Positions 17,266-25,381 of a DNA stretch of 42,197 nucleotides are shown piece by piece. This DNA is from a virus. Every line of letters starts with the position of its first letter. The stretch's first letter is position 1. The translations under genes and the position numbers were made by a program. The DNA lies in IMG/VR virus record IMGVR_UViG_3300046331_000369, positions 1 through 42,197 of that record. The stretch is one strand, 5' to 3'. Under the pieces are notes generated by a model. It had not been told where the DNA came from. It ran no database searches and worked only from the letters and a program-made list of their open reading frames with translations.

Positions 17266-18099
17266 TTACTTCACCAAGGTCAGTTGTAGGTCAGTGCCCG
17301 CAACGTTTCGCGCGTACTTCTGGAAGCTTCTGAAGTGAGGCTCGAATTCAGATGGGTCTTTTCGTGCGTGGCAGAAGCGGCAGATGAGCCAACCGTTCTC
17401 ACGTTGGTTCTGTGACCGCACATTGTTCCAATGGTCGAACTGTCCAAGTGATCCAGCTGCGTCGCGTAGGATGCGGCCATCAGTGACTATCCGCGTATCG
17501 CGGCACACCGGGCAGTCACAGCCATACTTCTCACGAACTACCTGGATGAACTCACCGCGAACACGCGCCGTGAAGTCCTTCCGAACGTTGATCGACTGGC
17601 TTAGCTCGGTGACGCTCTTGCTGAGCGCGCGAGTCTCGACCTTGAGAATATCGATGTCACCCTTGACCGATTCGATCTTGGCAATCATCAACTCGGCGCC
17701 CTTTTCGAATCCGCGCTGGATGGCTAGTTGCAGGCCGGAATGGTCAACCCCGCCATAGGTTTGCCCCGCCATGTGAGCCCGCACGACATCGTTGCACCAC
17801 GCGTGGAACTCGGGACTGAGGTACTTGGCGTAGGCCATGGCGAGTTGCCAATGAGCCCAGGTGGCACCGGAACCGCCTGCCCCACCGCTCTGCGCTCGCA
17901 CGGTGTCCCTGATACGGACACCGTGGTTTTCTGCGATGAATTCGCGGAAAACCTTAGCTGACTCCGTTTCGAGCCACTTCGACGGCCGCTTGCTCGGATC
18001 GCCATTGGCTGCCCGCCACATGTCGGTGAGGCAGAGGAACTTGTCTTCGGAGTGACGGACTGCGTTGCCGCCGAATTCGAGCTTGATGACGTTGGACAT
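17266..18099 (-). CDS. KilA-N domain protein with HNH-like zinc domain
   Basis: 277 residues. Residues ~15-112 are a KilA-N DNA-binding domain (FLCLTDMWRAANGDPSKRPSKWLE ... WAHWQLAMAYAKYLSPEFHAWCNDVV). Residues 130-175 form a coiled coil (KIESVKGDIDILKVETRALSKSVTELSQS). The C-terminus holds Cys196-x2-Cys199, Asp222-His223 and Cys240-x2-Cys243-His244 with NGWLICRFCH, the pattern of an HNH nuclease or a derived zinc domain. A good ribosome site (AAGGAG) precedes ATG. It sits in the head operon between MuF and the protease gene after a 106-base gap, an odd place for a DNA-binding protein. Confidence 0.8.
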   Translation of the reverse strand: MSNVIKLEFGGNAVRHSEDKFLCLTDMWRAANGDPSKRPSKWLETESAKVFREFIAENHGVRIRDTVRAQSGGAGGSGATWAHWQLAMAYAKYLSPEFHAWCNDVVRAHMAGQTYGGVDHSGLQLAIQRGFEKGAELMIAKIESVKGDIDILKVETRALSKSVTELSQSINVRKDFTARVRGEFIQVVREKYGCDCPVCRDTRIVTDGRILRDAAGSLGQFDHWNNVRSQNQRENGWLICRFCHARKDPSEFEPHFRSFQKYARNVAGTDLQLTLVK

Positions 18100-18205
18100 T
18101 CGTTCGGTCTCCTTCAGCCGCGCCCGCGCGCGCTGGTTAAAGCCTTGGTTGATTGGAGCCGGACCAAGAGAACAGCTACCGGCTCAGCCAAGAAAGCCAC
18201 GGGTT

Positions 18206-19081
18206 TTAGCGCTTGCGCTTCGGAATGACCGGTATCGCCTGGCATCGGCACACGTCCGCGCTGCCTGGGTGCCCGCGGTCTTTGGGTCCGCCGCCTCCGC
18301 CTAACGGCGGGGCGTCGTAGCGCTGGACCGTGCCATCGAGCTTGCGGTGCCAGTCGCGGGTGTTGGAGTCTGGGACAGCTCGCCACTTGTACTCGACAAT
18401 GCCGAGCAGCTTGTGGCGGTCCTGAGTGATCGATGAGTTGACCCGGATGACCTGACCCACCGCGATGCGCTCGGCTTGCTTTTCGCTGACCTTGAGCCTC
18501 TTGGCCACCTCGGCCGCGAAAGCCTCGCCTCGGAGACCCTCGCGAACAGAACGCCCTATCAGAGGGGCAAGCGCCCGGGCGACGATGCCCGCGATGCTGC
18601 GGATCGTCTTGACCGTCTGCCTTGCGAGGGCAAGGGACCGCCGAGTGCTCATCTCTGGGATCTTGACCCCGAGGGACTGACCCATCTGGCGCGCGTTGTG
18701 CGCGGTCACACGGGCAACTAGCGACGCGGCTTCGGGTTCGCTGAACTTGACTTGGGGCTCCAGGAGCCGCGTCATCAGGTCGGACTCTGATCCCGTCTCT
18801 TCTATGCTGTCGGTGGTGAGTGTTTTCGTTCGGTCCGCTAAGGTCTGGACCGCTTTACGCGCCAGCTGAGCGTGCACCCGTCGCGCAAGCTCCGATGCCT
18901 CACGCTCTATCCCGTGCGGGTCACGTAGGGGTTTCGGTTTGACCTTGCGCGGGTCCAGTTGGACCCGGGGCTTTCGCGCCGATGGGGCGCCAGAGGACCG
19001 ACCACTGGATGTTTCCCTCTGCGTCCCTGACCGGTTGACCATCGTTGCCAATTGCAAAGTCCCTTGTTCGTTCGATGCCAC
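18206..19081 (-). CDS. MuF-like head morphogenesis protein
   Basis: 291 residues. The C-terminal third (EYKWRAVPDSNTRDWHRKLDGTVQRYDAPPLGGG...HPGSADVCRCQAIPV) is the phage Mu F-like signature: R..H..ldG, a Gly-rich turn, then hPg....CRC.a.p. The middle is helical (AGIVARALAPLIGRSVREGLRGEAFAAEVAKRLKVSEKQAERIAV). MuF proteins are minor head proteins carried with the portal. Start at 19081 gives a 161-base overlap with the portal frame; an internal ATG at 19042 shortens it to 122. No start lies after the portal stop until deep in the gene, so a long overlap is real. Confidence 0.8.
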   Translation of the reverse strand: MASNEQGTLQLATMVNRSGTQRETSSGRSSGAPSARKPRVQLDPRKVKPKPLRDPHGIEREASELARRVHAQLARKAVQTLADRTKTLTTDSIEETGSESDLMTRLLEPQVKFSEPEAASLVARVTAHNARQMGQSLGVKIPEMSTRRSLALARQTVKTIRSIAGIVARALAPLIGRSVREGLRGEAFAAEVAKRLKVSEKQAERIAVGQVIRVNSSITQDRHKLLGIVEYKWRAVPDSNTRDWHRKLDGTVQRYDAPPLGGGGGPKDRGHPGSADVCRCQAIPVIPKRKR

Positions 19082-20807
19082 ACTTAACGCACCGGTTGAC
19101 CACGCCGTGCTCGCAACGCTGAACCGCGAACTCCGTCATCTTGGAGGCCAGGGCCTCGACGGATGCGTCCGTCCCTTGGTCAGTGTCGGCGGTGTCTACC
19201 GGGTTCACCGGTTGCACGCCGGGCACGGGCGGAAGGATCGTCGCCACTGTGCCCACGGCTTGCGCGGTACCTGCTTGCTCGCCAGTGATCTCAGCAGCCG
19301 TTGCTCGCTTGGCCGCGAACTCCTCGATAGTCAGTCCGCCGTCTGGATCCGGTTCGCCTTCTGGCGTGTTCAGTAGTGATAGCCCGCTTGCGCGCCGAGC
19401 CTCGTTCACGGTGACGATCTTTGCCAGGTCGCTTGGAGTGATCTCAAGCGCGTTAGTCTGCGTCGGCGCCTCAGTCTCGACCGCTAGATCATCGCCATCC
19501 GTTGGGACTTCGACCATCGCCGGCGAGATCGCCTCAATCTCCGCCTCAGTGAGCACCACTCGCTCACCGCCTCCGGCGGTGAAGCGAGCCTTCGCGATCT
19601 GCTGAGCGGTCAATGCCCCCATGTCGAAGTAGGTCTGGTCCGTGGCCGCGTTCTTCGTTGCGATGTCCGCTTCCTCGCTCGGGGTAGGCGCCCAAAGTGG
19701 CGGCCAACTCACCTCCCAGCTATCGGGCTCGGCTCCTCCCGTGGGTCCGTTGGGCGCGTTGAACATGACGCGAAGAGCGCGATCCATCGCAGGCTCTAGT
19801 TGCTCACGCTGCTCGACCGCGACTTGCGCGTGCCAGTTCCTCGCGTCGCCTTCACCGGTCGCGTTGAGCCCGGCCGACGCCTCACCGAAGAGCTTGCTTG
19901 CCGGCATGTCGGCGGCTCCTGATACGCGCAGCATGAACTTGTCCATGATGCCTTCGATACCGCCAAGCTGAAGCTGCGAGCGCACGAAGTCCTCTGAGTC
20001 GGCGTCCACCACGATGGCTTTAATAGCCGATCGCACCTGATCAAAGACCTTCATGCGGGCCTCTATGAGATCGTTCTGTCCAGCCATCAGCATATCGCCA
20101 AGGCCCTTCCACTTGTACACGTTCTGCGATGAGTCGGCGAGCAACGCTTGCACCGTGGCAAACGTCGCGTTGAATTGCTGGATCGCTTTCATCGGGCGAA
20201 TCAGAACCGAGCCGCCCCATCCCTGCCGCTGCTCGCGCTTGATCTTCGTCGTGTCCACGCCGTCGAACAGAATAAGCCTCGACTCGTGAACAATCGGGCG
20301 AACCGCTGCGCGCGTCATTGGCATCAACTGGTAGTGACTCGGGGCCCCGTAGTTCGGAAGCAGCGGGTTGCTGTAGTACCTCGAAGGGATCAGCTCCGAC
20401 GCCTCGTACGCCGTCAGAAAGTGCAAGCGCCCCTTGCCGATGGTGAGTGGGTCAGTCTGCGAACCGTCATCGCTCCCGATGTAGACGGCTCCGCCGCCGT
20501 AGAGTCTCGACCACTTGCGCGCTTGCTTGATCGCCTTCGTTCCGCCGATAGCGTCGAACCAATCGCGCGAAGCTTGTGCCGCGTCAGAGTCAGCGCCTAC
20601 CTCAAGCGTCCAGTCGGACATGAAGGATTCATCAACCACAGCGTTGACGATCTTGGCCGCGATTGCATCGGCCTCGTACAGGTCAGCAAGACGCGTCCAG
20701 TCCCAACACCACTCATCGCCACCCACGAATGTGAAGTTCGCCGACTTGTCGGAGGCCCCGCCGACTCCGGTGACTGGGTTGACCCAGCTGTCATGGGTAG
20801 TGATCAT
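18921..20807 (-). CDS. Portal protein (DUF1073-like)
   Basis: 628 residues. Residues 25-450 follow the DUF1073 portal pattern: ADLYEADAIAAKIVNAVVDESFMSDW, RKWSRLYGGGAVYIGSDDG, and GIEGIMDKFMLRVSGAADMPASKLFGEASAGLNATGEGDARNW. This ring at one vertex is the DNA entry channel. The C-terminal ~100 residues are acidic and Gly/Pro-rich with a CEHGVVNRCVKCG cluster that could bind zinc; this tail lies over the MuF start. It overlaps the terminase gene by four bases. Confidence 0.88.
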   Translation of the reverse strand: MITTHDSWVNPVTGVGGASDKSANFTFVGGDEWCWDWTRLADLYEADAIAAKIVNAVVDESFMSDWTLEVGADSDAAQASRDWFDAIGGTKAIKQARKWSRLYGGGAVYIGSDDGSQTDPLTIGKGRLHFLTAYEASELIPSRYYSNPLLPNYGAPSHYQLMPMTRAAVRPIVHESRLILFDGVDTTKIKREQRQGWGGSVLIRPMKAIQQFNATFATVQALLADSSQNVYKWKGLGDMLMAGQNDLIEARMKVFDQVRSAIKAIVVDADSEDFVRSQLQLGGIEGIMDKFMLRVSGAADMPASKLFGEASAGLNATGEGDARNWHAQVAVEQREQLEPAMDRALRVMFNAPNGPTGGAEPDSWEVSWPPLWAPTPSEEADIATKNAATDQTYFDMGALTAQQIAKARFTAGGGERVVLTEAEIEAISPAMVEVPTDGDDLAVETEAPTQTNALEITPSDLAKIVTVNEARRASGLSLLNTPEGEPDPDGGLTIEEFAAKRATAAEITGEQAGTAQAVGTVATILPPVPGVQPVNPVDTADTDQGTDASVEALASKMTEFAVQRCEHGVVNRCVKCGIERTRDFAIGNDGQPVRDAEGNIQWSVLWRPIGAKAPGPTGPAQGQTETPT

Positions 20808-22264
20808 TGGTTAACTTTTCCTAGCAAGTAGCTCATCATAGAAGTCTCTGAATTCAGCGCCTCGAAAGCGTTGCCGAGTCCGTCCACATCGTCGTCCACC
20901 TCTTTACCCATGCCGGTGAAGTTGCCCACGATGTCAAGGAACGGGTATAGCCACTCATCCAAATCCTCAAAACCTGGGACGTCGGCAAAGGCTTCAGGGT
21001 CAGGAACGAACACGCGCCCTTCGTTCCAAGCTGCGGCCACTTCTGTCGCTGATACGAGCTTGTCCCCAGGGGGATTCTGCACCACAAGCGGCAGTGTCTT
21101 CTGCAGGAATTGCGCGGCGCCCTTCTCTGTGCCGCTGCTTCGCCAAAGCATCTTCCACCCGGGCCGGCGCAGACTTCGAGCCTTAAGCGTGGTCGAAAAC
21201 TCTGGGGCCTCACACTGTTTGCGGTCAACGTGAACAATGTAGAAGTTCGGACTCTTGGGATCCCCAGTCTCCTCGCGCCACATCTCCACGCAGATAGACC
21301 AGTCCGCCGATGTCCGCGCGGTGTACGCGAGATCCACACCGAAGGCTCCGCGGTACTTGGTCGGGAGCTTGCTGTAGTAGGTCGGCTCCCGGAAGACCTT
21401 TCCGCCCTTGGGGCGCGGGCGGCCTTGGTAGAGAGCGGCCCATGTGAACTCCAAAACCTTGGCGCGCTTCTTTTCGAGTTCGTCAACCGGCCACTTCTGC
21501 GGAAAGAGTGCATCGCCTACCGCTCGCCCGTTGGGGTCTTCGGCCTCGGCAAGCGCCGGAAGGTTAATCGATTCCCACCCCTCAGCTATCAGCGTCCCGC
21601 TCAAGTCGTGCGGGTGCCACCTTGTCGCGAGTAGTAGGATCGATGCTCCCGGGTGAACACGGGTTTCAATCGCCTCCCGGTAGCTATCTAGAACCGTCGC
21701 CCGCCTAGCGGCTGAGTCTGCTTCTTTGCGGTTTTTGTAGGGGTCATCAATGATCGCGAGGCCGTCAACCGGTTCACCAGTGATCCCACCGTCAATCGAC
21801 GTGAACAGGATTTGACCACCGCTCGGTAGCTGAACCATGTCGAGCGTCCCCGACGCCTCGACGCCGCACACTTGCAGGAGCCTGCGGACCTTCCTGGCGA
21901 CGCTCCGCGCGCGCTTCTGGCCGTAGGTGATGTACGCGTGACGCTTGCCCGGGTACCGCAGGATCAACCAAACTAGACCGTGAAGAGTCGTCTCTGACTT
22001 GCCGTGTTGGGGCGGCGCCGAGAACACGAGCCGGAGACCTCCGCCCACCGCGGCCTCAATCTTGCGGCAGTAGATCCCGAAGTGGTCCGCTCGGAAGTAC
22101 CTTGGCGACACCCGACCCATCAGGTCAAGCACACCCTCCTCAGCTCTCTTGGTCTTAGTGGACTGGCGAGCCTGTGCCGCTCGGCGGCGCTCCCGGGTCT
22201 CGTCCCGGAGCTTGAGCAGCCGCCTCGCTTCCGCGATAGCCTGGAGGGGGTTCGTTGTCGGCAT
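20804..22264 (-). CDS. terL: Terminase large subunit
   Basis: 486 residues from ATG 22264 (MPTTNPLQ); the frame is open to 22282. ATPase: Walker A APPQHGKSE near residues 83-91, Walker B GLAIIDDP near 168-175, motif III LLLATRWHPHD near 211-220. Nuclease: FGVDLAYT near 308-315 with further acidic residues, and the closing VDDDVDGLGNAFEAL near 455-470 supplies the last catalytic Asp. It packages DNA through the portal, powered by ATP. It overlaps the small-subunit frame by about 110 bases and the portal by four. Confidence 0.92.
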   Translation of the reverse strand: MPTTNPLQAIAEARRLLKLRDETRERRRAAQARQSTKTKRAEEGVLDLMGRVSPRYFRADHFGIYCRKIEAAVGGGLRLVFSAPPQHGKSETTLHGLVWLILRYPGKRHAYITYGQKRARSVARKVRRLLQVCGVEASGTLDMVQLPSGGQILFTSIDGGITGEPVDGLAIIDDPYKNRKEADSAARRATVLDSYREAIETRVHPGASILLLATRWHPHDLSGTLIAEGWESINLPALAEAEDPNGRAVGDALFPQKWPVDELEKKRAKVLEFTWAALYQGRPRPKGGKVFREPTYYSKLPTKYRGAFGVDLAYTARTSADWSICVEMWREETGDPKSPNFYIVHVDRKQCEAPEFSTTLKARSLRRPGWKMLWRSSGTEKGAAQFLQKTLPLVVQNPPGDKLVSATEVAAAWNEGRVFVPDPEAFADVPGFEDLDEWLYPFLDIVGNFTGMGKEVDDDVDGLGNAFEALNSETSMMSYLLGKVNQ

Positions 22265-22664
22265 CGTATCCCTCCACCACAACGTCCTCTGACATCACCA
22301 TGTCCCGGGTCATCTTCTGTGACCCGAGGATTCCGATGGCCCCAATGAGGTTGTAGTCCTTCATTCTGTCGCATTTGTCGCGTGCCGCAATCCGCTCAGC
22401 CAGGGCTTTTAAGGCCGCTTCGTACGTGTCTGTTAACAAGTCACGGCTACGCATTGTCGCGATCTTGGCGTTTTGCGCGACGATCGCTGCCAGTTCGGGC
22501 TTTTGGCCCTTGGCAATCTCCGACCTTCTGCGTTGTATCGTCCTGATACTTATGCTGAATTTCTCACTGGCGGCGCTGTCGCCAAACAGTTGCCCATAGG
22601 CTAGCGCCTCAGCCATATCGTGGTGTGGCTTGTTCGGCGGTCGCTTGGGTTTCCGTTTGGCCAT
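22155..22664 (-). CDS. terS: Terminase small subunit-like protein
   Basis: 169 residues. N-terminal basic tail and HTH-like region (MAEALAYGQLFGDSAASEKFSISIRTIQRRRSEIAKGQ), then a helical body (IAAIVAQ.., TYEAALKALAERIAARDKC). Position directly before terL, size and HTH fit the DNA-recognition subunit. The last ~35 residues are low complexity (PPPGYRGSEAAAQAPGRDPGAPPSG) and overlap the terL start. Just upstream lie three perfect 10-bp repeats that could be its binding site. Confidence 0.7.
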   Translation of the reverse strand: MAKRKPKRPPNKPHHDMAEALAYGQLFGDSAASEKFSISIRTIQRRRSEIAKGQKPELAAIVAQNAKIATMRSRDLLTDTYEAALKALAERIAARDKCDRMKDYNLIGAIGILGSQKMTRDMVMSEDVVVEGYDADNEPPPGYRGSEAAAQAPGRDPGAPPSGTGSPVH

Positions 22665-22674
22665 AGCCTCTACT

Positions 22675-22797
22675 CTACCTGTTCACTTTCAGAGTCTTTG
22701 GTACTGTTTGGTACTGTTTGGTACTGTCTGCACTGTTTGAACCTGTGGCCTCATTGGTTAGGACCGTCGCCGCTTGAGCGATGGCTCGCGCGCTCAA
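22675..22797 (-). CDS. Possible 40-residue peptide over the 10-bp repeats
   Basis: From a TTG at 22797, overlapping the upstream stop as TTGA and preceded by GAGGTGGAG, a frame runs 40 codons to a stop at 22675. It reads through the 10-bp repeats as STKQYQTVPKTLK. No family recognised; the repeats alone may explain the open frame. Confidence 0.25.
   Translation of the reverse strand: MSARAIAQAATVLTNEATGSNSADSTKQYQTVPKTLKVNR
22697..22726. repeat. Three perfect 10-bp tandem repeats before terS
   Basis: TTTGGTACTG occurs three times in a row with no mismatch, followed by a degenerate fourth unit (tctgcactg, 22727-22735). Each unit contains GGTAC. They lie about 30-60 bases before the terS start on the minus strand. 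Spacing of one helical turn favours a protein-binding site, such as a pac/cos recognition element or operator. Confidence 0.75.
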
Positions 22798-23024
22798 AAC
22801 TCCACCTCGCTCAGCTCTTCGAAGAGCTCCAGGGACAAGTCCCGAATCCGCGATCGCGTGGTGAACCATCCACCGCGAAGCCTCCCGGTCTTGTCCCTCA
22901 GCTGGAAGCCAATGCCGGTGCGGACGAACATCCGCCGCACGCGGTCCGGGTCCCATTCCCCGCCCATGTACTGCGCCAGCATCGTTGTCGAGATCAGCCC
23001 CTTGGGCAACGGTTTCTTAGTCAT
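22794..23024 (-). CDS. Small MerR/excisionase-like DNA-binding protein
   Basis: 76 residues from ATG 23024. The pattern GLISTTMLAQYMGGEWDPDRVRRMFVRTGIGFQLRDKTGRLRGGWFTTRSRIRDL resembles the winged-helix HTH of excisionase-type proteins (a helix with 'lAqym', a recognition helix with 'VRR', then a basic wing). Family membership is inferred, not certain. It is the last gene before the terminase repeats, so a role at that site or as a late-gene regulator is possible. Confidence 0.5.
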   Translation of the reverse strand: MTKKPLPKGLISTTMLAQYMGGEWDPDRVRRMFVRTGIGFQLRDKTGRLRGGWFTTRSRIRDLSLELFEELSEVEF

Positions 23025-23247
23025 GCGATCCACCCATCTCGTTATCCTCCGCCAGCTCGACCGAGACCCGGAACGTGACCCCGTTGCGAGTGCAGTAGAG
23101 CACGTTCCCTCCTTCGGCGTAGTCGCCTAGCCGCCAGCCTTCGAAGTCCTCGCTCAGCTGGTCACCTATCCAGTGAGCGAACTCCACGGGGTTCTGAGGG
23201 CGATCGGCGAGTCGTGCCGCTTCGATGTTGTCTATCACTGTTCTCAT
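23017..23247 (-). CDS. Small hypothetical protein
   Basis: 76 residues from ATG 23247, which overlaps the stop of the MazG-like gene (TGATG). Helical start (MRTVIDNIEAARLADRPQNPVEFAHWIGDQL) then a beta-rich acidic second half (NGVTFRVSVELAEDNEMG). Unrecognised; translated with its neighbours by overlap. Confidence 0.55.
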   Translation of the reverse strand: MRTVIDNIEAARLADRPQNPVEFAHWIGDQLSEDFEGWRLGDYAEGGNVLYCTRNGVTFRVSVELAEDNEMGGSHD

Positions 23248-23747
23248 CAAAAAACCTTCCCACCTTCGCCCTGCCGGGCCTCCGCCTTGTGGTCTGCCCG
23301 CTTTGCATTGTATGCCATCTTCTCCACCATAGCCCCTCCGAGGTCAAGATCTAGGCAACCGGCAAGGTCAAGGATCCGAATCATCGCGTCCGCTAGCTCG
23401 ACCTCAAGCGATAACCGGTGCGGCAAGTGGTCATCGCGTTTTCCCCGCCGCAGTCCTTCGAGCGCTTCGCTGATCTCTGAGTGAATGAGCGCCAGCTTCT
23501 CGGCGGCGAGCGCTACGGAGAGCCGACCTTCGATAGTGTTCGGCTTTGAATTTCGCATGACCGCCCGAAGGTCTGTCCCACAGAACCCGTACCACCCAGC
23601 CGAGTATGCCGCGTCGTGCGCATGCTTGACCAGCGCGTTCACTTGTTCCGCTATTCCGCCCGCACGGTTTAGCCGCTGGTCGCACTTGTCGATAACGGAT
23701 TGAATTTTCGCCCGGAACTCATCACCGCTTTTGTCTTCACTCGTCAT
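23247..23747 (-). CDS. MazG-like nucleotide pyrophosphohydrolase
   Basis: 166 residues from ATG 23747, chosen because AAGGAGAG lies at the right distance. The C-terminal half has EKLALIHSEISEALEGLRRGK followed by LSLEVELADAMIRILDLAGCLDLDL and MVEKMAYNAKR, the all-alpha NTP pyrophosphohydrolase pattern: SE..E.. in one helix and E.aD..iR..D in the next bind magnesium. It would hydrolyse a nucleoside triphosphate to the monophosphate, cleaning the nucleotide pool or lowering ppGpp-type signals. Confidence 0.7.
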   Translation of the reverse strand: MTSEDKSGDEFRAKIQSVIDKCDQRLNRAGGIAEQVNALVKHAHDAAYSAGWYGFCGTDLRAVMRNSKPNTIEGRLSVALAAEKLALIHSEISEALEGLRRGKRDDHLPHRLSLEVELADAMIRILDLAGCLDLDLGGAMVEKMAYNAKRADHKAEARQGEGGKVF

Positions 23748-24228
23748 CGTTCTCTCCTTCTTTTGCACGCGTCCTTACCATGTGCCTTAAAGCGTTTACC
23801 AGGGACGACACTATATCCCACTGCGAACACTCTGTGGCTGCCCGTATAGCTATCGCCAAAGATAGCTCTAATGGATCGCGGTTAGTCTCGGCTGCAAGAT
23901 CCAACAATGACACCTCACGCACCACGTGGTGCGCTTCTGATTCTGGACAATCAGTGTCGGTCAGTAACTTACTTAGCTTGATATCCGCCTCTATTCTACT
24001 GTGCGTTCCCAGGTCGAGTGAGCGTTGAGCGTTCTCGCCGTCAGCTGTGACGGTTATGCGAGCTCGCCAGCCGCTCTTGGTTAGGTAGAGCGACCCGGTT
24101 CGCGGGCGTCCGGTTCGCGGGCGCCCCGCACCGTCCACGGTTCTGCGTAGACCTATCGCGGCAAGTATCGCGTCCACATTTTTGGGCACATCGATAGTTC
24201 TATTAGTCTTAGGCACACCCACCCGCAC
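23737..24228 (-). CDS. Protein with integrase-arm-like (AP2-type) DNA-binding domain
   Basis: 163 residues from a GTG start; later GTGs are also possible. After a basic tandem repeat (GRPRTGRPRTG, residues ~35-45) comes GSLYLTKSGWRARITVTADGENAQRSLDLGTHSRIEADIKLSKLL, which closely follows the three-strand-plus-helix pattern of the arm-binding domain at the start of tyrosine integrases. There is no catalytic domain; the C-terminal ~70 residues are helical and acidic. DNA binding is inferred. This stretch is more AT-rich than most of the window. Confidence 0.5.
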   Translation of the reverse strand: MRVGVPKTNRTIDVPKNVDAILAAIGLRRTVDGAGRPRTGRPRTGSLYLTKSGWRARITVTADGENAQRSLDLGTHSRIEADIKLSKLLTDTDCPESEAHHVVREVSLLDLAAETNRDPLELSLAIAIRAATECSQWDIVSSLVNALRHMVRTRAKEGENDDE

Positions 24229-25381
24229 CTTCTATGCCGCGCAGAATTAACCTCATAAAGTCCCAATCCCTGCGTTTCGCCGCTAGGTAAATCTCCTCTG
24301 GAATGCAATCACTATTGAGCGCGAATCCCTGCCCTGCAACCATCCTGAGTTCATCACCGGTAACGATTCCTGGCAACCGGAATCGTTCACCTTGATCGAT
24401 TCTGTCATAAGCAATTGTTGCTATTGCTCGACCGCTCAACGAATATTCCCGATCGTCAGTTGGAAGGCCATGCTTCAGAGTTGCACCCGTAAGATCAATG
24501 ATGACCGCGTGAGACTTGCCATGTGACGGTCTCAGGACACGACCGGCGGCCTGTAAAAGATTACCCACATGCCCAAACTGGCGACCTATAACCACGCATG
24601 CGGCCTCTGGGATGTCTATACCTTCGGTGAGAATATTGACGTTAGTCAATATTCGTGTTTCGCCAGATCTGAATCTTGATATGATGCTATCGCGTTCCAT
24701 CGCCGGCGTGTTCGCCTCTACTGCCTCGGCTGAGACGCCTACTTCACGGAACCGCTTTGCCAATTCTACGGCGCCATTAACGCGCTGGCAGAATACGAAT
24801 GTTCGAGCTCCGCCTGAATACCTTAGCCAAGCATCGATAGGATCTTGAGCAGTGTCACCCCGACTGAGGCTACTCGGCGGCTGAAAGACGATCGCTGGTA
24901 CCAGGTAGCCGTCTCGGGTTAACTGCGAGTAGTTTGCGGCTACAACAATATCCTGGAAAACATCACCTAGAGGGGCTCCGTCCTGACGTTCTGGGGTGGC
25001 TGTTAGTCCGATTGTCCGCGCGCCATTGTAGCAATCAATGATTGTTGACCACTGTTCCGCCACGTAGTGATGCGCTTCATCGAGTACCAACAGATCTGCG
25101 ACTGGTCGCGAACCTGTAGCCAGCAAGGACTGCACCGTTGCAACGGTGACCGTTTTTCCAAGTTCACAAACAACTCGCTCCTCAGCTTGATTCATTAGCT
25201 CGCGACGATGCACGAGCCATAGCGCCTTACCCCTTCGCCTGACCACGTCACGCACCAGTTCGAAACCCATGCGGGTCTTGCCTGATCCTGTCGGAGCAAC
25301 CAAACAAATTGACTTTAAGCCATCCGCGAACTTCTGACGAACCGCGTTTATTGCGATTGATTGGTAGGCCCGAAGTGTCAT
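24209..25381 (-). CDS. SF2 DEAD/DEAH-type helicase
   Basis: 390 residues. Motif I APTGSGKT (~29-36), Ia-like LWLVHRREL, II LDEAHH (~99-104), III GLTATPE (~128-134), then FVFCQRVNGAVELAKRF, V ILTNVNILTEGIDIP and VI QAAGRVLRPS. All SF2 helicase motifs are in order and the protein is of short phage-helicase length with no extra nuclease. It likely unwinds DNA in replication or recombination. It overlaps the upstream gene by four bases and the next by 20. Local base composition is more AT-rich than neighbours, hinting at a different origin. Confidence 0.88.
   Translation of the reverse strand: MTLRAYQSIAINAVRQKFADGLKSICLVAPTGSGKTRMGFELVRDVVRRRGKALWLVHRRELMNQAEERVVCELGKTVTVATVQSLLATGSRPVADLLVLDEAHHYVAEQWSTIIDCYNGARTIGLTATPERQDGAPLGDVFQDIVVAANYSQLTRDGYLVPAIVFQPPSSLSRGDTAQDPIDAWLRYSGGARTFVFCQRVNGAVELAKRFREVGVSAEAVEANTPAMERDSIISRFRSGETRILTNVNILTEGIDIPEAACVVIGRQFGHVGNLLQAAGRVLRPSHGKSHAVIIDLTGATLKHGLPTDDREYSLSGRAIATIAYDRIDQGERFRLPGIVTGDELRMVAGQGFALNSDCIPEEIYLAAKRRDWDFMRLILRGIEGAGGCA

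Noticed and set aside
18156-18185. GAGCCGG/CCGGCTC inverted repeat in the gap before the KilA-N gene
   Set aside because: Seven-base arms with a 16-base loop and no T-run; too weak to call a terminator in GC-rich DNA.
24093-24126. 14-bp direct repeat encoding GRPRTG twice
   Set aside because: Only two copies and in frame within a basic linker; noted in the gene entry but not a separate mobile or regulatory element.
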